DNA of 64,000 nt, from assembly GCF_001420005.1 (NCBI RefSeq), contig NZ_LJAK01000011.1, positions 39,019 to 103,018 of the forward strand, given 5' to 3'. Below are positions 40,316 through 48,118 of the stretch, in pieces (position 1 is the first letter of the stretch; every line of letters begins with the position of its first letter). The notes beneath the pieces were generated by a model, which searched no databases, was not told where the DNA came from, and saw only the letters and a list, made by a program, of their open reading frames with translations. The translations under genes and the position numbers were made by a program. Source of the DNA: Loktanella sp. 3ANDIMAR09. Lineage in GTDB: Bacteria > Pseudomonadota > Alphaproteobacteria > Rhodobacterales > Rhodobacteraceae.

Positions 40316-41128
40316 TCAGGTCAGGTCAGAGCTGGACAGGACACGCTGAATTTCGCGCCGGACCAGTTTGCGCACGTTTCGCGTGATACGCTCGCCCATC
40401 GTACCTTGCAATTCCTCGCGCACGATTTGGCGCACGATCTCCTGCAACTGATCGTTTTTGACGGTCAGCCCGCCTTCCAGAAACATGTGCAGCGCGGCCT
40501 CTGCCTCTGGGTCGCGCTCGTCCGGTGCCTCGATCAGGTCGTCGTTATAGTCCTGGTCAACCGCATCGTGATCTGTCGCGGCACGGTGACGATGGTGGCG
40601 AAACAGCACTTGCGCTGAATCGTCTACGTCGTCGTCCCGGACACGGTACAGGCGGGCGGCCTCTGACAATGTGGCGGGCCAGGCCTCTGGCCCTTGTGGC
40701 ACACCCAGCGGACGATCGGCGCTGTCCAGTTCGATCGCGTCCTCGACGGGGACATCGCCACGAAAACCGGCGCTGGACCAGCTTTTGTCCAGATCGGTAC
40801 CCGTGCCATCGTCTTCCCATTCTTCGGCCTGGTCGCTGACTGCCGCCTCAAGCTCCGCGATGGTCGAGAGGAGTGATACGGGGCCAGAGGTATCCGCTGC
40901 CGGTGTGACCGCATGCGATGCGTCCAGCACAAAGGGCGCGTCTGACTGCGCGTCGGATTCGTGCCTGTCGTCATCCTGATCCACGCGCAGGGCGGGCGTC
41001 AGGACAAACTTTTCGATCCGCGCACTCGGGCGTGGTACCTCGCGTTCGGCGGCGTTGTCTTCAGCGACAAGCCTGCGAATGGACGATAGCACATCCTCGA
41101 TTCTGGCGTTGCTCATCGGTTCGGCCAT
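40316..41128 (-). CDS. Acidic disordered protein with PopZ-like architecture
   Basis: A 270-aa protein in three parts. The N-terminal helix SNARIEDVLSSIRRLVAED resembles the PopZ N-terminal helix (E-E-I-L-A-S-I-R-R-I-I). A long Asp/Glu-rich low-complexity middle follows (about residues 40-215). A C-terminal amphipathic helical region ends it (LQEIVRQIVREEL, then VRKLVRREIQRVL). PopZ is the alphaproteobacterial polar organising scaffold. Identity is inferred from layout only. The ATG at 41128 has GAGG upstream. Convergent with cobQ, 3 bp apart. Confidence 0.7.
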   Translation of the reverse strand: MAEPMSNARIEDVLSSIRRLVAEDNAAEREVPRPSARIEKFVLTPALRVDQDDDRHESDAQSDAPFVLDASHAVTPAADTSGPVSLLSTIAELEAAVSDQAEEWEDDGTGTDLDKSWSSAGFRGDVPVEDAIELDSADRPLGVPQGPEAWPATLSEAARLYRVRDDDVDDSAQVLFRHHRHRAATDHDAVDQDYNDDLIEAPDERDPEAEAALHMFLEGGLTVKNDQLQEIVRQIVREELQGTMGERITRNVRKLVRREIQRVLSSSDLT

Positions 41129-41196
41129 ACTGCATCCTCAACGTCTGTCACTGACCCTAGACCGAAGCGTCTTGCCAAACAACAAATGTATCCGGG

Positions 41197-42558
41197 CTAC
41201 TGACCGATTGCGCGCAAGACACGGTCCAGCGCGCGACCCTGCTCGGACAGTGCAGGAGGCGCATCCTTGACCAATTCGTAATAGGCATTGGGATCGTATT
41301 GCTGCACCGGCAGACGCAGATGATCCGTGGTCAATAGCCCCATCGCGGACAACACGGCATAAGAGGCGTTCACCTCGGCCTGCTGTGCGGTGATCACGTT
41401 GGCACGCGCATTCAGCAGGTCCTGTTCAGCGTTCAGGACGTCCAGTGTCGTGCGGGCGCCCAATGTCGCTTCTTCGCGGACACCGTCAAAGGCCAGACGC
41501 GCAGCACGCACCTGTTCGGCGGTGGATGACAATTGCGACCGTGCGACCTGATAGACCGCATAGGCATTGGCAACCTGCTGACGAATCCCCTGGGTCGTGA
41601 TGTGCAACCCGGCACGCGCCTGATCACGCTGCGCCATTGCCTGACGCACCACAGACGCAAGCGCGCCGCCCTGATAGATCGGGCCACCGATGCTGATGCC
41701 GACGCTGTTGCCAACGTTCAGGTCAGGATCGACGCCGATCTGTGCATCCAGCGTCGCACGTGGGCCATAGGCCGCCTCGGCGCGGGCGATTCCCAGCTCT
41801 GACGCAGACACGCTGTATTGCGCCTGCAGGATGTCGGGATGACTGCGGACGGCCACGGCGACGGCATCCGCCTCGGACTGGGACACCGGCGCGGGCTGCG
41901 CCGTATTGAGGGTGCCCGGTGCGCGCCCGATGGCGGCGGCAAATTCCGCCTCGGCCTGTTCGCGATCACCGCGCGCGGATTCCAGCAGGGTGCGCGCCTC
42001 GGCCAGACGCGCCTCGGCCAGTGCGACGTCCGTGCGTGTGACTTCGCCGACCTCGAACCGGTCCTGCGCGGCACGCAGTTCTTGGTTCAACAGCCGCAGA
42101 TTGTTTTCACGCAAGGAAATAAAGGCATTGCTGGCAATCACGCCCATATAGGCCTGAACACCGCGCAGCAGGACCTGTTGTTCGGCGGACCGCAGCGCCT
42201 GCCGCGTGCCCAGCACCAGTTCCTTTTGCGCCGCAATCGCCAGGCGGTTCGCACCACCGTCATACAGCGTGAGCTGGCCGGTCAGGGACAACGACCCGGT
42301 AAAACGGTCGGCACCGACCGGGCGCGGGCTTTGGGTGTTTACAGACGCGGCCCAGTTGACCACCGGCAGCAGCCGGGCAGTCGCCTGTGCAACATCCTCG
42401 TCAGCCGCCCGCAAGACAGCGCGGTTCTGCGCAAGCAGGCCGGAATTCGCGTAGGCATCCGTCAGCGCCTGGCTCAGTGTATCCGCATGGGCCAATTGAC
42501 CCAACACCGACAGGCACAGCACCGCCGCCCCACGACGCAGTTTTCCCATGACACTCAC
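41197..42558 (-). CDS. tolC: TolC-family outer-membrane efflux/secretion channel
   Basis: A 453-aa outer membrane protein with a signal peptide (about residues 1-25, ending AHA-DTLSQAL) and two outer membrane efflux repeats, each a pair of long helices (about residues 30-215 and 240-430), including NSGLLAQNRAVLRAADEDV and YAVYQVARSQLSSTAEQVR. It serves tripartite export or type I secretion. The GTG at 42558 is chosen because AAGGAG lies 8 nt upstream and it forms a GTGA overlap with the preceding methyltransferase; an ATG at 42549 is too far from that site. Confidence 0.9.
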   Translation of the reverse strand: MSVMGKLRRGAAVLCLSVLGQLAHADTLSQALTDAYANSGLLAQNRAVLRAADEDVAQATARLLPVVNWAASVNTQSPRPVGADRFTGSLSLTGQLTLYDGGANRLAIAAQKELVLGTRQALRSAEQQVLLRGVQAYMGVIASNAFISLRENNLRLLNQELRAAQDRFEVGEVTRTDVALAEARLAEARTLLESARGDREQAEAEFAAAIGRAPGTLNTAQPAPVSQSEADAVAVAVRSHPDILQAQYSVSASELGIARAEAAYGPRATLDAQIGVDPDLNVGNSVGISIGGPIYQGGALASVVRQAMAQRDQARAGLHITTQGIRQQVANAYAVYQVARSQLSSTAEQVRAARLAFDGVREEATLGARTTLDVLNAEQDLLNARANVITAQQAEVNASYAVLSAMGLLTTDHLRLPVQQYDPNAYYELVKDAPPALSEQGRALDRVLRAIGQ

Positions 42559-43241
42559 AAGGCAAACTCCTTGGGCTTGCGAAAGCCGCCCAACATCGGG
42601 GCCCCCGCATTGAAGGCATAGCGCCAGCTGACACGGCCATGCGCCTTGATCCCGATCCGCACAGTCCCCAGCGCACCGTCGGCAAAGAGCGCCGCGATCC
42701 GCCCACCATCCTTGAGTTGGTCAAGCAAGGCGTCGGGGACGATTTCCACAGCGCCATGAATCATCATCAGGTCATAGGGCGCAGATTTGGCGCAGCCATC
42801 TTCCAGCGGGTTGACCATGACCGCGGCATTGTCGATCCCGTGGTCCGACAGATTTGTCTGTGCATCATCCGCCAGATCGGCGTCGGATTCGACAGCGACC
42901 ACAAAATCGACCATCCGGGCAGCAACCGCAGCGGAATATCCCAGACCACAGCCCAGATCCAACATCACTTCGTGCGGTTGCACATCGAGGGCATCAAGCA
43001 TCTTTGCCAAGGTGCGCGGTTCCAGCATCACACGCTCTTGGGACAGCATCAGGTTCTCGCCCACATAGGCTGCCTCGCGCAGCGATGTCGGCACAAACGC
43101 CTCGCGCGGGATGGACAGCATTGCGTCGATGATGGGGAATTTGGTCACGTCTGAAGGCCGCACTTGCGTATCGACCATCATCGTGCGGCGTGCTTGAAAA
43201 TCTGCCACGGTCTGATTTGTCCGTCTGAATTGTTTATCCAT
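42555..43241 (-). CDS. pcm: Protein-L-isoaspartate O-methyltransferase family protein
   Basis: An SAM-dependent methyltransferase. The SAM-binding motif I is LDLGCGLGYSAAVAA, preceded by the family segment FVPTSLREAAYVGENLML and SQERVMLEPRTLAKML. It resembles Pcm, which repairs isoaspartate, but the usual post-motif residues differ and the enzyme may have another substrate. The start is uncertain: the ATG at 43241 (MDKQFRR) is used, with alternatives at 43253 and a GTG near 43208. Its end overlaps the TolC start (GTGA), as in other alphaproteobacteria. Confidence 0.85.
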   Translation of the reverse strand: MDKQFRRTNQTVADFQARRTMMVDTQVRPSDVTKFPIIDAMLSIPREAFVPTSLREAAYVGENLMLSQERVMLEPRTLAKMLDALDVQPHEVMLDLGCGLGYSAAVAARMVDFVVAVESDADLADDAQTNLSDHGIDNAAVMVNPLEDGCAKSAPYDLMMIHGAVEIVPDALLDQLKDGGRIAALFADGALGTVRIGIKAHGRVSWRYAFNAGAPMLGGFRKPKEFAL

Positions 43242-43364
43242 CACCAATGCCATAGCTGGCGGTCGCGGGCAACGCATTGATCTACGTTTGTGAGATAGTG
43301 CCGGCACGCGATTGCGCAATCCCCGTTGACCCCGCCCGCGTTCCGTCCTATCCGGGCGACGGAT

Positions 43365-43438
43365 GGCGAGTGGGCAGGTAGGTTATGCAGCGGATTGCAA
43401 ATCCGTGTAGACCGGTTCGATTCCGGTACTCGCCTCCA
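43365..43438 (+). tRNA. tRNA-Cys (anticodon GCA)
   Basis: A 74-nt tRNA. The acceptor stem GGCGAGT pairs with ACTCGCC, with encoded CCA. The anticodon stem GCGGA/TCCGT encloses TTGCAAA (GCA), and the T-arm is CCGGTTCGATTCCGG. It is intact although two elements are inserted behind it, because each insertion restored the 3' part. Its original downstream flank, including a T-rich run, now appears to lie at 61236 onwards. Confidence 0.97.
43392..43438 (+). repeat. Attachment site 1 (attL of element 1), 47 bp
   Basis: The 47 bp from the anticodon stem to the CCA end of tRNA-Cys recur exactly at 53338-53384, and the last 17 bp recur at 61219-61235. This is the common pattern for tyrosine recombinases using a tRNA 3' end as attB. 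Confidence 0.93.
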
Positions 43439-43519
43439 ACATATTAAGGGGCATTGTGCGTTGTTCATTCATCGCCGTATCACCTTTAGTATCAGGTTCG
43501 CGTTCTGTGCTTGTTCTGT

Positions 43520-44533
43520 TCATCGACGTTTTGCCGCCGCTTGACGTGCCCGCATGATCTGGCGGGCCTCGCCCGCATACTTGCGGATCATCGCCTTGGT
43601 GGTGTGACCGCTGTAGCTGGCGATCTCATCGTCGTCGCACCCAGCCCATGCCAGTTCCATTACGCCGCGATAGCGCAGCGCGTGTTGATCGAAGGACATC
43701 AGGCCAAGGCGCTTGCGTTCCTTGATCATGATATAAGCCATCGTGCGGTAGCCCATGCGGTTGCCGTGATGGTTCGTCAGGATGTGCCGCGACGGGTGCG
43801 GGACATAGCCCAGCGATGCCCTCGCCTTATCCAAGGCGGTGCGCAGGTTGACGGTGCAGGGCAACGTCAGCGGCACGTCCGTCTTATTCTGACGCAGGCG
43901 CAAATTCTGTCCGTCATAGTCGCCCCAAGTGAATTCCACCCAGTCGCCGGGACGCTGGACGCTACCGACACCGATTTCAAAGATCAGCCTTGCGAGCGAT
44001 TCAGCATCGGCGCGGAACCGATCAACTGCCCAATCCGGCCAGGGCAAGTGCGCTCGCTGCCGATCCTTCGGCACCTTCATCTGTTCAATCCCGATCGCGG
44101 GGTTGTCGATGCGCCAGCCTTTGCGGATCGCCAGCTTGGACAGCATGGAAACCGCAGTCGGGATGTAGTTCGCAAAGCGGACGCGATGCCGGTTGGCCTC
44201 CATCGCTTTGTAAATATCGGTTTGCGTAAGGCGCGACACGTCACGCCCGCCCATCTTTTCGATCAGGTATTCAAATACCGGCTCTAGGTCCTTGCGGTAG
44301 CGGTGCGAGTGACCGGCCCACTTGTCCGTTTCGCGGTATGCGTCGATCAGAGCAGACCATGACCGCTTTGCCTCCACGGCCTTGCCGGTGCGAATTTCCC
44401 AATACAGGCGATCAAACTCCGCCGTTCCTTCGGGCGCGTCGATGCGGCCCAAATAGACCATTTTGCCCGCGATCGTTTTGCGGACATAGAAACGACCGTC
44501 CGGGTGCCGCCAAAGGTATTTCTTGCCTACCAT
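43520..44533 (-). CDS. int: Tyrosine-recombinase integrase of element 1
   Basis: A 337-aa site-specific integrase. The catalytic residues of tyrosine recombinases are visible: first Arg in GSVQRPGDWVEF (near residue 195), H-x-x-R in FDQHALRYRGV (near residue 283), the GHT motif in YSGHTTKAMIRKYA and its following Tyr as nucleophile (near residue 318). The N-terminal half holds an SAM-like core-binding domain. It lies 81 bp from the tRNA-Cys end and is transcribed toward it, as expected for an enzyme recombining that site. The excisionase-like gene overlaps its start by 7 bp. Confidence 0.95.
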   Translation of the reverse strand: MVGKKYLWRHPDGRFYVRKTIAGKMVYLGRIDAPEGTAEFDRLYWEIRTGKAVEAKRSWSALIDAYRETDKWAGHSHRYRKDLEPVFEYLIEKMGGRDVSRLTQTDIYKAMEANRHRVRFANYIPTAVSMLSKLAIRKGWRIDNPAIGIEQMKVPKDRQRAHLPWPDWAVDRFRADAESLARLIFEIGVGSVQRPGDWVEFTWGDYDGQNLRLRQNKTDVPLTLPCTVNLRTALDKARASLGYVPHPSRHILTNHHGNRMGYRTMAYIMIKERKRLGLMSFDQHALRYRGVMELAWAGCDDDEIASYSGHTTKAMIRKYAGEARQIMRARQAAAKRR

Positions 44534-44736
44534 GCGATTTCACCTTGACCGTCTACCGCCTCGCCCGTCGCGATGCGCTCCAGATCGCGAACGTGCCACC
44601 TCTCAAAGTCACCGACCTGGCAGGGGCCGGGCAAGTGCCCAGCCTCGACAAGCGAACGAAACTCGCCGACCTTCATGCAAAGCAGTGCGGAGGCGGTTTT
44701 TGCGTCTGCCATGATGGGGACAAATCTCTGTGTCAT
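44527..44736 (-). CDS. Excisionase-like small DNA-binding protein
   Basis: A 69-aa protein with a MerR/AlpA-type helix-turn-helix signature: KTASALLCMKVGEFRSLVEAG (20-residue core), then LPGP and a W-x-V-x-D-L-E-R segment (WHVRDLERI). This is the usual shape of excisionases and AlpA-like activators. It overlaps the integrase start by 7 bp, so expression is coupled. A second ATG at 44712 would give 61 aa and keep the domain. It could promote excision or regulate int. Confidence 0.75.
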   Translation of the reverse strand: MTQRFVPIMADAKTASALLCMKVGEFRSLVEAGHLPGPCQVGDFERWHVRDLERIATGEAVDGQGEIAW

Positions 44737-44745
44737 TGTCGGACG

Positions 44746-45231
44746 TCAGTCCTCTTCGCCAAAGATTTGCGCTTCGGCTTCCATGCGCTGGCGGACCACA
44801 TTCAGCAAACGGTCAAGGTCGAATGACACGGATGCAAACTCTGCGATGCCGCCACTGCTGGCAGTAAAAAAGGTTGGATCATCCGGCTTTCGCAGGACCG
44901 CCTCGTCATTGAACCCATTCAGGGGAATGTCGGCGACGGAGTGCTCTTTCAGCGTGTCAATGAATTGCTCGTTGTTGATCTTTTCACGCAGTGCTCGAAC
45001 CACGCCACACGCAAACTGTGCAGCAATTTTTCCAGAGAATTTGTGAGGCGCAAAAACCCGCATCAAATGACCATAGAGGAAAAGCCCGGCGATGTCGGCC
45101 TCCTCAAATACGCGCGAATTGCCGGATGTCGTGGCAGGTGCGCAAGGATACGAACCATCAGAAACAATTTCGTTGAACCGCTGATATTCAACGGCAGCGA
45201 TACGGCAGGCCGCTTTTGTGCGAAATTTCAT
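44746..45231 (-). CDS. MerR-like helix-turn-helix protein
   Basis: A 161-aa protein whose N-terminal third resembles a MerR-like winged helix-turn-helix: CRIAAVEYQRFNEIV, then a loop with TTSGNSRVF, and EEADIAGLFLYGHLMRV. The rest is helical without recognised domain. Such proteins occur beside integrases in alphaproteobacterial prophages and probably regulate element genes. The ATG at 45231 is chosen over a TTG at 45237. It runs leftward, 9 bp ahead of the excisionase-like gene, so it may belong to the same transcript. Confidence 0.7.
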   Translation of the reverse strand: MKFRTKAACRIAAVEYQRFNEIVSDGSYPCAPATTSGNSRVFEEADIAGLFLYGHLMRVFAPHKFSGKIAAQFACGVVRALREKINNEQFIDTLKEHSVADIPLNGFNDEAVLRKPDDPTFFTASSGGIAEFASVSFDLDRLLNVVRQRMEAEAQIFGEED

Positions 45232-45288
45232 GACCAATCTCCAAAGTGCAGGTTATGTCATAGGTCTAGACCTATAGATTGACCTTGG

Positions 45289-45717
45289 TCAAGAATAATG
45301 TTCACGAATAGAAGGTATGCCTAGCTCTTCACCAGATTCCAGCCCGTGCAGGATCGTCTGCGCTAGGGCTTCGATGTCATCACCTGGCCAGTAATGTTTG
45401 CACTCGCGAATAAGAAACTTCATCTGCGCGTTCAGTCCTGCGGATGATCGGGCGGGAGTGTGACAGATCAGCTCTTGGAACCGATCGCCAACGGCCCACA
45501 TCTGTGCCTCCTCGGGCGAATCCTCTGAAATTTTTGCCCACGCGCCTCGTGACTGGTCATAGCTGGCAAGCCATTCCGGATGCCGGTCAACCGGCGCTGA
45601 ATTGCCGCCGTGAGCCGTTCTTGGCACCGCTAAGGCCACACCGGTGGCAGGCAGGGCGGTCAACAGGGTGCGGCGGGACAAGGTAGGTCCGTTCGCGCAA
45701 ACGCGTTCTTTGGTCAT
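45289..45717 (-). CDS. Tat-signal-bearing protein of unknown function
   Basis: A 142-aa protein with an apparent twin-arginine signal: SRRTLLTALPATGVALAVP, ending near residue 36 (AHGG), so export in folded form is predicted. The mature part (about 105 aa) is soluble with a tryptophan-rich first half; no family is recognised. It is divergent from the XRE repressor gene across the palindromic operator at 45759-45791, so it is probably repressed in the integrated state or expressed as cargo. Confidence 0.7.
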   Translation of the reverse strand: MTKERVCANGPTLSRRTLLTALPATGVALAVPRTAHGGNSAPVDRHPEWLASYDQSRGAWAKISEDSPEEAQMWAVGDRFQELICHTPARSSAGLNAQMKFLIRECKHYWPGDDIEALAQTILHGLESGEELGIPSIREHYS

Positions 45718-45758
45718 TGTCAGGGTCTCCAGATTGAGTTACACCATTAGGGCAATGC

Positions 45759-45791
45759 TGCACCAATAGCGCAGGTTGCGCTATTGGTGCA
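45759..45791. promoter_or_regulatory. 33-bp palindromic operator of the element 1 repressor
   Basis: Two perfect 15-bp arms (TGCACCAATAGCGCA and its complement) around a 3-bp spacer GGT. The right end is 10 bp before the XRE gene ATG. A degenerate copy of the half-site (ACACCATTAGGGCAA, starting at 45741) precedes it. The position in the divergent region fits an operator bound by the adjacent XRE protein, controlling both directions. Confidence 0.8.
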
Positions 45792-45801
45792 AGGTTAAAA
45801 T

Positions 45802-46035
45802 ATGACGCCCTCTCAATGTCGTGCAGCTCGCGCCCTGGTGGCCATGTCACAAGACCGCTTGGCGGAAGCATCCGGAGTAGCAAAGCGCACGATTGCGAGC
45901 TTTGAAAAGGAAGGTCGCCAGCCCTATGAGAGAACGATCGCGGCTCTACGTGATGCGCTTGAATCCGCTGGAGTCGAGTTCATTGCAGAGAATGGCGGCG
46001 GTGCAGGCGTTCGTCTTAAGAATGGAGTTGAGTAA
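45802..46035 (+). CDS. XRE-family transcriptional repressor
   Basis: A 77-aa Cro/C1-type helix-turn-helix protein: QCRAARALVAMSQDRLAEAS, then GVAKRTIASFEKEGRQP (recognition helix). There is no C-terminal peptidase domain, so it is not a RecA-cleavable LexA-type repressor; induction would need an anti-repressor or another signal. The palindromic operator lies just upstream, suggesting autorepression. The stop overlaps the next gene by 1 bp. Confidence 0.88.
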   Translation: MTPSQCRAARALVAMSQDRLAEASGVAKRTIASFEKEGRQPYERTIAALRDALESAGVEFIAENGGGAGVRLKNGVE

Positions 46036-46250
46036 TGGTTTTTATTGACGTGCAAAACGTTGCAGATGAAGCACTCTCGAGCTTTGATGCCATGATGGTG
46101 GAAGCGGCAATGAAAGTAGATCAGATAGCACCTCTCGCCATTAACATTTGGACTGAGGTTCTAAAGGAGCTTGATGTAAGGGGCAAAGTTGTTCTGATTT
46201 CAGGTTCTTATGACGATATTGGAAATGCAAAAATCAGGCGATTGAGCTAA
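46035..46250 (+). CDS. Small unknown protein downstream of the repressor
   Basis: A 71-aa acidic protein, mostly helical by eye, with AT-richer codon use than its neighbours. It is translationally coupled to the XRE gene (TAATG). No motif is recognised. By position it might modulate the repressor or act as a partner, but nothing in the sequence shows it. Confidence 0.6.
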   Translation: MVFIDVQNVADEALSSFDAMMVEAAMKVDQIAPLAINIWTEVLKELDVRGKVVLISGSYDDIGNAKIRRLS

Positions 46251-46342
46251 TTGTGAGCCGAGGTCCCTAACTGATCAGGGGCCTGCGGGCTAAACAAGCT
46301 GCGCGAGGCGAACCCTGCCACTCTGCCAGTATCAAAGCGAAT

Positions 46343-46368
46343 GGCGGGCCGGGGCTACCCGACCCGCC
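46343..46368. terminator. GC-rich hairpin between convergent element 1 operons
   Basis: GGCGGGCCGGG and CCCGACCCGCC form an 11-bp stem with one mismatch and a 4-nt loop. It lies in the gene-free 46251-46482, between the rightward repressor operon and the leftward head operon. A second stem (GGATGC/GCATCC, about 46439-46473) follows. Neither has a strong T-tract. Confidence 0.55.
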
Positions 46369-46482
46369 TACGCCACGCCCACGGGGAACCGATAGCGGGC
46401 TGCGTTCTGACGGGGTTTTCGCACTCACCGTCTAATCGGGATGCTTTTCGCTGAAGCTGCCGAAGGCGCATCCTGCCGATCA

Positions 46483-47562
46483 CTACGCCGCGTTGTCGCC
46501 CTCGCCCCAGTTTACCAGGGTCATGACCGCGCCCAGCTCTTCACTGGATAGACCGCCCGCCTTGGCCTCTGCGATCGTCTTGACCAGGGCCGATGCCGCT
46601 CGCGCCCGTCCGCCAACGTCATAGGCTTGAACGGGCCGCATCAGGTCGATGTTGACCACACCGCCCAGCTTTGCGCTGGCCTCTTCTGCCAGCAGCATGG
46701 CGATCGGTTGCAGGGTCCATCCGGCAAGGTGGCGCTGCGCCTCTCGCACCACGGGACCGGTTGCCGCATGGTTCGCCAGTGCTGGCAGAACACCGTATGC
46801 CATGAGGATGCCCGACCGCGCCGCCTGCATGGTTTCCGCCGTCATCGACTTCGACAGATCGGGCGACAGTTGGTCGGGTTTCTGCCCGATCTGGGGGTTC
46901 ATGCCCGCCGCGGTTGCCTGGGCCACGCCCTCGATCACCAGCGTGGACCCGCGACGGCCTCGGAATGCGGCCCGCATGGTTGCCATGTCGTCAGACGCAG
47001 AATCGGGCAGCGGCACGATCAGGCTACCCAGCGGGGCATTCTCGAATGTTTCGGTCAGGCCGGTTTCCACCGCTTGCAGCAGTGATCCTGTCAGGCTGGA
47101 CCGGCGCAAGGGTGACGTGCCGACCCACGGGGTCACCGGGTCAGCTGCGATCCGCAGGTGCAGCACCTCGCCTGCCAGTGCCGTGACCATGCGCCCGCCG
47201 TTCGCCTCGGGGATCGTCATGCGATAAGCGCGGGGTTCGCCGTCGCGCGTTGTCACGTCCCAGTCAATCGCAGGGACAAGGCCGCGGCTGCCGATCAGGA
47301 AAACCGCCTCGCCGTTCAGGGCCACCGATCGCGCCGCCAGCGCAAGAATGCGGCGGTTCAAGAGGTCTGTGCCCTGCACGTCGCCCAATGCGAATGCGCC
47401 TTCCCATAGGCTAACGCAGGTCTGCACGGTCGAGGTCAGCTCGGCCACGCCACGCCGACCCGAGATAAAAGATTCCCGTGTTGCCATGACCTGGGCGGTG
47501 TAGTTCGATCCGCCCGCGCGGGTTTCGATGGGTTGCAGCTTGTTCATCAGCCATTTCAGCAT
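46483..47562 (-). CDS. HK97-family phage portal protein
   Basis: A 359-aa portal, the dodecameric ring through which DNA enters the head. Typical features are an N-terminal lead (MLKWLMNKLQPIE), ARSVALNGEAVFLIG in the body, the segment GEVLHLRIAADPVTPWVGTS, and ARSGILMAYGVLPALANHA near residue 262. The ATG at 47562 gives the normal N-terminus. It is the last gene of the leftward structural operon, 4 bp after the protease gene. Slightly shorter than many portals (about 380-420 aa). Confidence 0.88.
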   Translation of the reverse strand: MLKWLMNKLQPIETRAGGSNYTAQVMATRESFISGRRGVAELTSTVQTCVSLWEGAFALGDVQGTDLLNRRILALAARSVALNGEAVFLIGSRGLVPAIDWDVTTRDGEPRAYRMTIPEANGGRMVTALAGEVLHLRIAADPVTPWVGTSPLRRSSLTGSLLQAVETGLTETFENAPLGSLIVPLPDSASDDMATMRAAFRGRRGSTLVIEGVAQATAAGMNPQIGQKPDQLSPDLSKSMTAETMQAARSGILMAYGVLPALANHAATGPVVREAQRHLAGWTLQPIAMLLAEEASAKLGGVVNIDLMRPVQAYDVGGRARAASALVKTIAEAKAGGLSSEELGAVMTLVNWGEGDNAA

Positions 47563-47566
47563 GTCA

Positions 47567-48118
47567 TTACCTCCAACGGGCCATGTGGGCGTTTGCCGCC
47601 AACCGTCGCGCCACGGCCCCGGCCGGTTGCCAGTTGCGGGCTTCAATCTGGGCCTCGGGATAGGCAGGACGCGTGACCGCCGAGATTTCAAACAGTGCAG
47701 CCGCCGCGATCGTGCGCACAATTCCGTCGCCCCGCCGCTCGATCCGTTCACCACCTGGTGACACGCGAAACCCCGGCGATAGACCTCTGATCAACCCAGT
47801 GCCATGCGCTGCCAGAAAGTCCCGTGCCCAGCTTGTGCCGCTGTCAATCTCGGCCTCGATCAGCAGCGCATCGTCACCATCTGTCAGGGTCAAGTTGCCT
47901 GCCGACCTGGACGCCAGCGGGCGGTTGAAGTCATGACCGGCCAAGAGGTGGATTTCCTCGCCGCGCTCGATCCGGTCCCTGAATGCGCGGGGGGCGATCA
48001 CCTCGTGCCGCCCCGCCGCGATTTCCGTTTCCCGACCGTAGGGGAAGCGGGCCGTCAGGCGGGTTGCCCCGCCCTCCGACCGCAGCTCAAGGCTGCCGTT
48101 GTGACCGCCCCAAAGCAT
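47567..48118 (-). CDS. HK97-family prohead protease
   Basis: A 183-aa serine protease (U35/S78-like) that trims the capsid scaffold. Catalytic residues are recognisable as His in LAGHDFNRPLA (near residue 60) and Ser in RGLSPGFRV (near residue 113). It overlaps the capsid gene by an ATGA and precedes the portal gene, so its product would act on the neighbouring capsid protein. Confidence 0.88.
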   Translation of the reverse strand: MLWGGHNGSLELRSEGGATRLTARFPYGRETEIAAGRHEVIAPRAFRDRIERGEEIHLLAGHDFNRPLASRSAGNLTLTDGDDALLIEAEIDSGTSWARDFLAAHGTGLIRGLSPGFRVSPGGERIERRGDGIVRTIAAAALFEISAVTRPAYPEAQIEARNWQPAGAVARRLAANAHMARWR

